Positions 57,289 to 64,000 of a stretch of 64,000 nucleotides of DNA are shown here, piece by piece. Position 1 is the stretch's first letter, and each line of letters starts with the position of its first letter. Origin of the DNA: Poriferisodalis sp965204195 (lineage in GTDB: Bacteria; Actinomycetota; Acidimicrobiia; Acidimicrobiales; Poriferisodalaceae); NCBI RefSeq assembly GCF_965204195.1, contig NZ_OZ241975.1, forward strand, positions 744,001 through 808,000, in the 5' to 3' direction. Below the pieces are notes generated by a model. That model saw only the letters and a list, made by a program, of their open reading frames with translations. It did no database searches and had not been told where the DNA came from. A program made the translations under genes and the position numbers.

Positions 57289-59163
57289 ATGGGGTATCGA
57301 ACAGCTGAGCTGCCCGACGTCGATCTCGACGAGTTTGCGAAGATCCCGTTCTTCGAGCGGATGAAGCTACTGCAGCTGCACTGGGTGGAGCACGGGTTCG
57401 GGACGCCCAAGCAGACCGGCACGTTTTATGCGTGGAAGATCTTCCTGTATGCGCTGTTCGGGCTCATCGTGGCCGGAGCGTTCACTGCCGGACTCGAGTT
57501 CAACGACATCGGCGGCTGGTGGGACGAGCCGATCCTTTACCAGAAGCTGATGATCTGGACGATCCTGCTCGAGATCACGGGTCTGGCGGCCACCTGCGGC
57601 CCGCTGGCGTTCCACTTCGACCCGCCCATCGGCGGGATCCTCTACTGGTGGCAGAACGACACCCTGCGTGTGCCGCCCTACCCCAACCATGTGCCGTTCA
57701 CCAAGGGCAATCGGCGCACACCGTGGGACACCGGGCTGTACAAGCTGATCCTGGCCAGCCTGATCCTGCTGCTGGTGCTGTCGCCGGAGCAGGTGGACGG
57801 GCTGCCCGACGGCCGCACCGGCATCCTGCCGCAGTGGGCGACGCTGATCTACTGCGGATTGATCTTGCTGATGGCCATGCGCGACAAGATCATCTTCCTG
57901 TCGTCACGGGCCGAGCAGTACGTGCCCACGCTGCTGTGCTTCTCGCTGTTCAGCAACTTCGTCGACATGATCATCGCCGCCAAGGTCTTCATCGTCATCA
58001 TCTGGATGGGCGCCGGTTTCTCGAAGCTGCAGCACGGGTTCTCTTCGACGGTTTCGATCATGGTGCAGAACACGCCGTGGGTGGTGTGGGACCGATTTCG
58101 CAAAGCGACCGTCAAGGACTATCCCCGCGACATCCGGCCGGCTCGAACGACGCACCTGCTGGCCCATATCGGCGGCACCACTTGCGAGCTCATCATGCCG
58201 TTGGTGCTGCTGTTCTCTCCGTGGGGATGGGCGACGTGGATCGCCATCGTGTCCATCTGGATGCTGCACACCTTCATCATCTCGACGTTCCCGCTGGCGG
58301 TTCCGCTCGAGTGGAACGTGTTCTTCATCTTCTGCTCAGCGTTCCTGTTCTCGAACTTCCACGCCGGCAACGGCTACGCGGTGTGGGACATGGAGCCGGT
58401 GCTGCTGGTCATAGTGCTGGTTGCGGCGCTGTCGCCCATCGTGCTCGGAGCCTTCCGGCCGCAGTACGTGAGCTTCTTGGTGGGCATGAAGCAGTACGCC
58501 GGCAACTGGGCGGCGGCGACGTTCTCGCTCCGCAACAAAGAGATCGAAGACCGGATCAACGACAAGATCGTGAAGTCCGCCGACAACCAGATTGACCAGC
58601 TCGAGCCGCTGTTCGGCCCTGAGATCTCTGAGATCTTCATTCAGAAGGCGGTGGCGTTCCGCATGATGCACCCGATGGGCCGCATGCACATCTCGGGCCT
58701 CATGTGTCACGTGGACGATCTCGACAAGCGCATCCAGCGCGAGGGCGAGTTCTTGAGCAACGTGCTGACGGGGTGGAATTTCGGCGACGGGCACTGTTTG
58801 GACGAGCGGCTGATCGCGGCGTGGCAGGAGCGGTGCCAGTACGAGCCCGGCGATGTGATTGCGGTGTTCACCGAGTCGCGGCCGGCATACACCAACCGCG
58901 TGCAGTACCGGGTGATCGACGCAGCATTGGGGACCGTCGAGAAGGGCTGGTATCGCCACGACGACGCCTACAACAGCCAGCCGTGGCTGCCTGACGGTCC
59001 GATTCCGCACACGGTGACGTGGCGGAAGGAGGGCTATGAGCCTCAGGGCGTGCCGCATCCCGGCAATGCCCGCAAAGTGCCGTCGATCGATCACGACGGA
59101 AACTGGCTGATCCCCCGCCAGACGGCCGACGGCGTCGTGATGCCCCCCGCCGACACCGGCTAA
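57289..59163 (+). CDS. DUF3556 transmembrane protein
   Basis: A 624-aa integral membrane protein of the DUF3556 family (best known from mycobacteria). The N-terminal block FAKIPFFERMKLLQLHWVEHGFGTPKQTG, then about eight hydrophobic segments up to residue 400, include FHFDPPIGGILYWW and GAGFSKLQHGFSSTVSIMVQN. The C-terminal 200 residues are soluble (DGHCLDERLIAAWQERC, YRHDDAYNSQPWLPDGP). Function unknown; its position directly after the Liv ATPase and before an FAD enzyme suggests a role in processing the imported compound. ATG 57289. Confidence 0.8.
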   Translation: MGYRTAELPDVDLDEFAKIPFFERMKLLQLHWVEHGFGTPKQTGTFYAWKIFLYALFGLIVAGAFTAGLEFNDIGGWWDEPILYQKLMIWTILLEITGLAATCGPLAFHFDPPIGGILYWWQNDTLRVPPYPNHVPFTKGNRRTPWDTGLYKLILASLILLLVLSPEQVDGLPDGRTGILPQWATLIYCGLILLMAMRDKIIFLSSRAEQYVPTLLCFSLFSNFVDMIIAAKVFIVIIWMGAGFSKLQHGFSSTVSIMVQNTPWVVWDRFRKATVKDYPRDIRPARTTHLLAHIGGTTCELIMPLVLLFSPWGWATWIAIVSIWMLHTFIISTFPLAVPLEWNVFFIFCSAFLFSNFHAGNGYAVWDMEPVLLVIVLVAALSPIVLGAFRPQYVSFLVGMKQYAGNWAAATFSLRNKEIEDRINDKIVKSADNQIDQLEPLFGPEISEIFIQKAVAFRMMHPMGRMHISGLMCHVDDLDKRIQREGEFLSNVLTGWNFGDGHCLDERLIAAWQERCQYEPGDVIAVFTESRPAYTNRVQYRVIDAALGTVEKGWYRHDDAYNSQPWLPDGPIPHTVTWRKEGYEPQGVPHPGNARKVPSIDHDGNWLIPRQTADGVVMPPADTG

Positions 59164-59167
59164 TGCG

Positions 59168-60595
59168 GTGACGACGGCGATTGTCGTCGGCAGCGGGCCG
59201 AATGGATTGGCTGCTGCTGTTCACTTGGCCCGGGCCGGTGTCGAGGTGACGGTGCTCGAAGCCGCCGAGACCATTGGCGGCGGCACTCGCAGCGCGGAGA
59301 TGATCGTGCCGGGCCTGGTGCATGACCAGTGCTCTGCCGTGCACCCGGTGGCCGCGGCGTCGCCGTTCCTGCGCTCGCTTGACCTCCAAAAGCTCGGCCT
59401 GCGATGGCGAGCGCCGCTCGTCGATTGCGCGCATCCCCTCGACGACGGTTCTGCCAGCCTCCTCTACCAGTCCATCGACGGCACGGCCGACGGGCTCGGC
59501 CGCGACGGAGCGCGCTGGCGCCGGCTGTTCACTGCGCTGACTGCTGATCTCGACAGCTTGTTCGAAGACATCACCCAGCCGTTGTTGCGGCTGCCCCGTC
59601 ACCCGGTGCTGACGGCGCGGTTCGGCGCAGCCGCGATGACCCCCGCCACCGTCATGGGCCGCCTGTGGCGTGACGAGCCCGCTCGGGCTCTGTGGGCGGG
59701 CGTCGCTGCCCATGCGTTCTGGCGCCTGGACCGCCCCATGACCAGCGCAGTGGGTCTGATGATCCTTGCCGCAGGCCATCGGTACGGATGGGTCGTCGCC
59801 GAAGGCGGGTCGCAGGCGATAGCTGACGCGCTGGTTGCCGATCTGATGGCACACGGCGGACGGGTCGAGACCGGCGTGCGGGTTCACTCGACCACCGAGT
59901 TGCCGCCGACCGACCTGCTGCTGCTCGACGTGTCACCGTCGATCGCCGCCGACATCTTGGGCGACCAGTTGCCCGGCCGCGTCGCCCGCGCCTACCGCCG
60001 CTTCCGTCACGGTCCCGGCGCGTTCAAGGTCGATTTCGCCATTGAGGGCGACGTGCCTTGGCAAGCGCCGGGAGCGGCTGACGCCGGCACGGTGCATCTC
60101 GGCGGCGACGCAGCCGAAGTGATCGCCAACGAACTCGCAGTGCATCGCGGCCAGATGCCCGAGCGGCCCTTCGTGCTCGTCGGCCAGCAGTACCGCGCCG
60201 ACCCTGGCCGCTCAGTCGGGAATGTTCACCCACTGTGGACCTACGCCCACGTCCCCCACGGCTACACCGGCGACGCCACCGAGGCAATCATCGCCCAGGT
60301 CGAGCGTTTCGCTCCCGGATTCTCCGAGCGGGTGGTGGGCACGGCCGTGCGCTCCACCACCGAGATGTCCGTCTACAACCCGAACTACATCGGCGGCGAC
60401 ATCCTGAGCGGCGCGTCGTCACCCGGCCAACTGCTGTTCAGGCCCCGACTCGCCCGGGATCCCTATTTCACCGGCATTCCGGGCATCTACCTGTGCTCAG
60501 CGTCGACGCCGCCAGGGGCGGGAGCACACGGCCTCTGCGGCCTGAACGCTGCGACCCGAGCGCTGGCCGCGCTGGAAACATCCCGGTCAGCGTGA
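59168..60595 (+). CDS. Phytoene desaturase-like FAD-dependent oxidoreductase
   Basis: A 475-aa FAD enzyme. The N-terminal dinucleotide motif is IVVGSGPNGLAAAVHLARAG with the following acidic strand end VTVLEAAETIGGGTRSAE; VVAEGGSQAIADALVADL is the middle motif and CSASTPPGAGAHGLCGLNAA the C-terminal flavin-binding motif. This is the CrtI-like class of NAD(P)/FAD amine-oxidase-fold enzymes, whose members act on carotenoids or unrelated compounds. GTG start four bases after the DUF3556 stop; the genes are coupled. Confidence 0.85.
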   Translation: MTTAIVVGSGPNGLAAAVHLARAGVEVTVLEAAETIGGGTRSAEMIVPGLVHDQCSAVHPVAAASPFLRSLDLQKLGLRWRAPLVDCAHPLDDGSASLLYQSIDGTADGLGRDGARWRRLFTALTADLDSLFEDITQPLLRLPRHPVLTARFGAAAMTPATVMGRLWRDEPARALWAGVAAHAFWRLDRPMTSAVGLMILAAGHRYGWVVAEGGSQAIADALVADLMAHGGRVETGVRVHSTTELPPTDLLLLDVSPSIAADILGDQLPGRVARAYRRFRHGPGAFKVDFAIEGDVPWQAPGAADAGTVHLGGDAAEVIANELAVHRGQMPERPFVLVGQQYRADPGRSVGNVHPLWTYAHVPHGYTGDATEAIIAQVERFAPGFSERVVGTAVRSTTEMSVYNPNYIGGDILSGASSPGQLLFRPRLARDPYFTGIPGIYLCSASTPPGAGAHGLCGLNAATRALAALETSRSA

Positions 60596-60688
60596 GCCTG
60601 ACGGGCAACTGTCCGCGACTCCTTCACTCCCAACGAGCCGTATGCGGTTGCGCAATCGCGTACACCTGACGCGTAGCGTGACGGCAAG

Positions 60689-63600
60689 ATGCCGGACTTC
60701 TACGAGCAGCCGATCCTCAACTCGCCCTATGAGGCACCGACGAGTCACTGGGAGCTCGACGAAGAACGCCAGCCCACCGGCACCGTGCGCGATGGCCGCC
60801 GCCCAGCGTCGTTCATCTCGCCGATTCCCGCCCCTCGCAAGCGTGGAAAGAAGGGTGCCAAGGCCGACAAGTCGACACAGCAGGCGCTCGTATTCGACGA
60901 GCAGGCGGAGTCGCTGGCTGACACAGGTCAGCAGTACGACCTGTCGCAACTCATCAACACGATCCGCGGCGAGGTCGCCAAGTGGCGGGCCGAGCCCGAC
61001 GAGCGGCGCTGGCATGTCACCGCAGAGACGGCACGCTTGCTCAAGCACTGGCGGCACTTCGAGTTTCCCGGCATCCGCCCATTCTTCTGTCAGGTCGAAG
61101 CGGTGGAGACGGTCATCTGGCTCACCGAAGTCGCCCCGAACTCCGTTGTCGGGCGTCGCTTGCGCGACCAGATCGCGGCCGCCAGCGAGCAGGCCAACCC
61201 CGGCATCGCTCGCCTTGCACTGAAGATGGCGACCGGCTCGGGCAAGACAACGGTGATGGCGATGCTCATTGCATGGCAGACCGTCAACGCCGTGCGGCAC
61301 CCCCAGAGCCAGAGATTCACTCGCGGCTTCCTCGTGGTCACTCCCGGCATCCCGATCCGCGACCGACTCCGCGTGCTGCAGCCCAACGACCCAGACAGCT
61401 ACTACCGCAGCCGTCACCTCGTCCCCGCCGACATGGCGAGCGAGCTGGGCAAGGCGAGGATCGTCATCACCAACTATCACGCGTTCATCCGGCGCGAGAC
61501 GATGAGCCTGGCGAAGGGCAGTCGGGCACTGCTGCAAGGCCACGGGCCTGAGATCGAGACGCGTGAGACCGACGGCCAGATGCTCCAGCGGGTGATGCCC
61601 GAGCTGATGGGCACCAAGGGCGTGATGGTGCTGAACGACGAGGCGCACCACTGCTACCGGGAGAAGCCGGGCTCGGCCGACGAGTCGGATGAACCAGACT
61701 TGAAGGGCGATGCCCGTAAGGAGGCCGAGGACAACTCTGAGGCCGCCCGTGTGTGGCTCACCGGCATCGAAGCAGTGCAGCGCAAGCTGGGGCTCAAGCG
61801 GGTGATCGACCTGTCGGCCACGCCGTTCTTCCTCAGCGGCTCGGGTTACGCCGAAGGCACCCTGTTCGGCTGGGTCGCCAGCGACTTCTCGCTGATGGAC
61901 GCCATCGAATGCGGCATCGTCAAGCTGCCGAGAGTGCCGGTGGCCGACAACATCCCCGGCAACGAGATGCCCACCTACCGCGAGCTGTGGAAGCACATCG
62001 GCCCCAAGATGCCAAAGCAGGGCTTGAAGGCCGTCGGCCAACTCGACCCCGAAGCGGCGCTCCCGGTTGAGCTGAAATCGGCGCTCGAGGCGCTCTACGG
62101 CCACTACGAGCAGGTCTTCCAGCAGTGGGAAGCCCAAGACGACATCGATGTGCCGCCTTGCTTCATCGTGGTCTGCAACAACACGGCCACATCGAAGGTC
62201 GTCTACGACTACATCTCCGGCTATGAGCGGGAACTGCCGGACGGCACCCCGTCGTTCCACAACGGCAGGCTGCGCCTGTTCCGCAACTTCGGCGACGACG
62301 GCGAGGCGCTGGCCCGTCCACGCACGCTACTGATCGACAGTCGCCAGCTCGAGTCGGGCGATTCGCTCGACCCCAATTTCCGCGCCGCGGCATCCGATGA
62401 GATCGAGCGGTTCCGGCGCGAGATCATCGAACGCGGAGGTACCAGCCACGACGCTCAGAGCCTCAGCGACGAAGACCTACTGCGCGAGGTGATGAACACG
62501 GTCGGCAAGCCGGGCCGCCTTGGCGGCAACACCAGGTGCGTGGTGTCCGTGGCGATGCTGACCGAAGGCTGGGACGCCAACACCGTCACGCATGTCTTGG
62601 GCGTGCGGGCTTTCGGCACGCAACTCCTGTGCGAGCAGGTGGTGGGCCGTGCGCTGCGTCGCCAGTCGTACGACCTCAACGAGCATGGCCTGTTCGAGAC
62701 CGAGTACGCCGATGTGTTCGGCGTGCCGTTCGACTTCACCGCAGAGCCGGTGATCGTGAAGCCGAAGCCGCCCAAGCCGACGGTGCAGGTGCATGCCGTC
62801 AGCCCCGAGCGCGACGCCTGTGAGATCCGCTTCCCGCGGGTCGCCGGCTACCGGGTGGAACTCCCCGACGACCGGCTCGACGCCCACTTCACCGAAGACT
62901 CGACGCTGCGGCTGACGCCGGAGATGACAGGTCCGACGCATGTCCGCAATGAGGGGATCATCGGCGAGGGCATCGACCTCGATCTCACCGACACCGGCGA
63001 CACGCGTCGATCCACCATCGTCTACCACCTGACGAACTATCTGCTTCGGACGAAATGGTGTGGTCACGACGGCCAACCCCGCCTGCACCTGTTCGGCCAA
63101 CTCAAGCGCATCACCGAACGCTGGCTCGATGAGCACCTGATATGTGAGGGCGGGACATCACTCTCCCAATTGGTCTACCTGTCGCTCGCAGACCAAGCCT
63201 GCGAGCGCATCACCACGGCCATCGTCGAAGCCGAGCGGAGCGTGGGTGGGGCCGTGACGGCATCGCTCGACCCGTTCTCGCCCGTCGGAACGACGCGCGA
63301 CGTCAACTTCACCACCTCGAAGATGCGGCGCTGGCGCACCCGCGCCGACCGCAGCCACGTCAACTGGGCGGTCGGCGACAGCGATTGGGAGCTGGAGTTC
63401 TGCCAAGTGGCCGAAGCCAATCCCGATGTGCTGGCGTACGTTAAGAACGCCGGCATGGGCTTTGAGGTGCCGTACCGGACAGGCGGCCAGAACCGCACCT
63501 ACGTGCCCGACTTCATCCTGCGGGTGGGCGACGCCGATGGTGGCGGCGAACCGCTGTATCTCGTGGCGGAGGTCAAGGGCTTCCGCGGTGAGGACGCCAA

Positions 63601-64000
63601 GGACAAGGCCGCCACCATGCGCAACTATTGGGTTCCCGGCGTCAACCGTCTCGGTACGTTCGGCTACTGGCAGTTCGCCGAATTCAGGAACAGCTGGGTC
63701 TTTGCCGAAGAATTGCAGACAGCAATCACCCAAGCTCGCCGTGAGGCACAGGCGTTCCGCTCTGGTGAACAAACCCGCAACAGTCGAGCATGGGTGCTTG
63801 CTTCACTCAGAGACATGATGCCACACCTCAAGACGGAATACGGAGTCTCCAGTCTCAAGCTCTTCGGCTCATTCGCCCGTGACGAGGCGCAACTCACGAG
63901 CGACGTTGATCTCATTGTCGAGTACGAGTCACGACCGGTGGGGTGGGACTCTCTCGGTGCTGAGGTGTATCTGGCCGACACGCTCGGCCGCAGTGTCGAT
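60689..64000 (+). CDS. Type III restriction-like helicase-nuclease fused to a MNT nucleotidyltransferase domain, 3' end cut by the window
   Basis: Open for 1,104 codons from ATG 60689 to the window end. Helicase domains: Walker A ATGSGKT (181-187), DEAH (317-320), SATP (376-379), TEGWDANT near 625 and QVVGRALRR. A PD-(D/E)XK nuclease follows: YVPDFILRV (D941) and AEVKG (E961, K963). This is the architecture of type III-like Res proteins of the BPTD_3080 kind, acting as ATP-driven DNA nucleases in defence. In the same frame, after a charged helix, comes KLFGSFARDEAQLTSDVDLI: G1060-S1061-x10-D1072-x-D1074 with E1078, a MNT/MntA-type nucleotidyltransferase site, normally a separate 100-aa protein. 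No methyltransferase is visible in the window. Confidence 0.85.
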   Translation, partial: MPDFYEQPILNSPYEAPTSHWELDEERQPTGTVRDGRRPASFISPIPAPRKRGKKGAKADKSTQQALVFDEQAESLADTGQQYDLSQLINTIRGEVAKWRAEPDERRWHVTAETARLLKHWRHFEFPGIRPFFCQVEAVETVIWLTEVAPNSVVGRRLRDQIAAASEQANPGIARLALKMATGSGKTTVMAMLIAWQTVNAVRHPQSQRFTRGFLVVTPGIPIRDRLRVLQPNDPDSYYRSRHLVPADMASELGKARIVITNYHAFIRRETMSLAKGSRALLQGHGPEIETRETDGQMLQRVMPELMGTKGVMVLNDEAHHCYREKPGSADESDEPDLKGDARKEAEDNSEAARVWLTGIEAVQRKLGLKRVIDLSATPFFLSGSGYAEGTLFGWVASDFSLMDAIECGIVKLPRVPVADNIPGNEMPTYRELWKHIGPKMPKQGLKAVGQLDPEAALPVELKSALEALYGHYEQVFQQWEAQDDIDVPPCFIVVCNNTATSKVVYDYISGYERELPDGTPSFHNGRLRLFRNFGDDGEALARPRTLLIDSRQLESGDSLDPNFRAAASDEIERFRREIIERGGTSHDAQSLSDEDLLREVMNTVGKPGRLGGNTRCVVSVAMLTEGWDANTVTHVLGVRAFGTQLLCEQVVGRALRRQSYDLNEHGLFETEYADVFGVPFDFTAEPVIVKPKPPKPTVQVHAVSPERDACEIRFPRVAGYRVELPDDRLDAHFTEDSTLRLTPEMTGPTHVRNEGIIGEGIDLDLTDTGDTRRSTIVYHLTNYLLRTKWCGHDGQPRLHLFGQLKRITERWLDEHLICEGGTSLSQLVYLSLADQACERITTAIVEAERSVGGAVTASLDPFSPVGTTRDVNFTTSKMRRWRTRADRSHVNWAVGDSDWELEFCQVAEANPDVLAYVKNAGMGFEVPYRTGGQNRTYVPDFILRVGDADGGGEPLYLVAEVKGFRGEDAKDKAATMRNYWVPGVNRLGTFGYWQFAEFRNSWVFAEELQTAITQARREAQAFRSGEQTRNSRAWVLASLRDMMPHLKTEYGVSSLKLFGSFARDEAQLTSDVDLIVEYESRPVGWDSLGAEVYLADTLGRSVD

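Noticed and set aside
1..64000. tRNA, rRNA, insertion sequences, integrases or phage attachment sites
   Set aside because: I looked through the intergenic stretches and found no tRNA cloverleaf, rRNA segment, transposase or integrase motif, or terminal inverted repeats. A covariance-model scan would settle the RNA genes.

Overview
The window is GC-rich bacterial DNA, densely coded on both strands, with many GTG and some TTG starts. Gene content points to an actinobacterium, most likely of the Acidimicrobiia type: a DsbA-fold protein of the mycothiol-dependent Rv2466c family, a DUF3556 membrane protein otherwise best known from mycobacteria, and many family III (CaiB/BaiF) CoA-transferases, crotonases, a luciferase-like monooxygenase and amidohydrolases. 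Taxonomy is inferred from gene content only. No rRNA, tRNA, CRISPR array or insertion sequence was seen, and no gene-free stretch exceeds about 290 bases.

Layout. 0-5.3 kb: a MoxR ATPase/CoxE-like VWA pair with two small proteins, divergent from a molybdopterin oxidoreductase. 5.3-10.6 kb: two MFS exporters around a zinc alcohol dehydrogenase and an SDR. 10.7-14.2 kb: an epoxide hydrolase, then a small accessory island (VapBC-type toxin-antitoxin pair, a conserved hypothetical, a PD-(D/E)XK-like protein). 14.4-30.2 kb: catabolic genes (three crotonases, a tandem CoA-transferase, a degenerate CoA-transferase-like protein, a double carboxymuconolactone decarboxylase, VOC proteins, esterase, D-aminoacylase-like protein, LLM monooxygenase) plus a dodecin divergent from a dodecin fusion. 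30.4-37.8 kb: a second accessory island (DUF4143 ATPase, a decayed LLM fragment, small HicB-like protein, RloA/RloB pair resembling AbiL, ParDE, and a lower-GC membrane fusion protein). 37.8-48.1 kb: acyl-CoA and amidohydrolase catabolism. 48.2-51.9 kb: DUF1015 protein and cobalamin assembly genes cobU-cobT-cobS. 52.2-60.6 kb: a branched-chain amino acid type ABC importer with fused permease-permease-ATPase, then DUF3556 and a phytoene-desaturase-like FAD protein. 60.7-64 kb: a large helicase-nuclease open at the window edge.

Most notable: (1) the DsbA-fold gene at 39.0-39.7 kb has an in-frame TGA exactly at the first cysteine of its CPWC active site, followed by a hairpin of the bacterial SECIS type, so it is a strong selenoprotein candidate that ordinary gene calling truncates; (2) the helicase-nuclease at the right edge runs in frame into a MNT-type nucleotidyltransferase domain; (3) two gene junctions (25.9 kb and 51.1 kb) carry tandem duplications that create chains of start/stop-overlapping 10-12 codon mini-ORFs between neighbouring genes.

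How the genes work together: the importer, the acyl-CoA ligase, the CoA-transferases, crotonases, dehydrogenases and hydrolases suggest a heterotroph that takes up and degrades carboxylic acids or amino-acid-like compounds by CoA chemistry. The accessory islands hold toxin-antitoxin and probable phage-defence genes.
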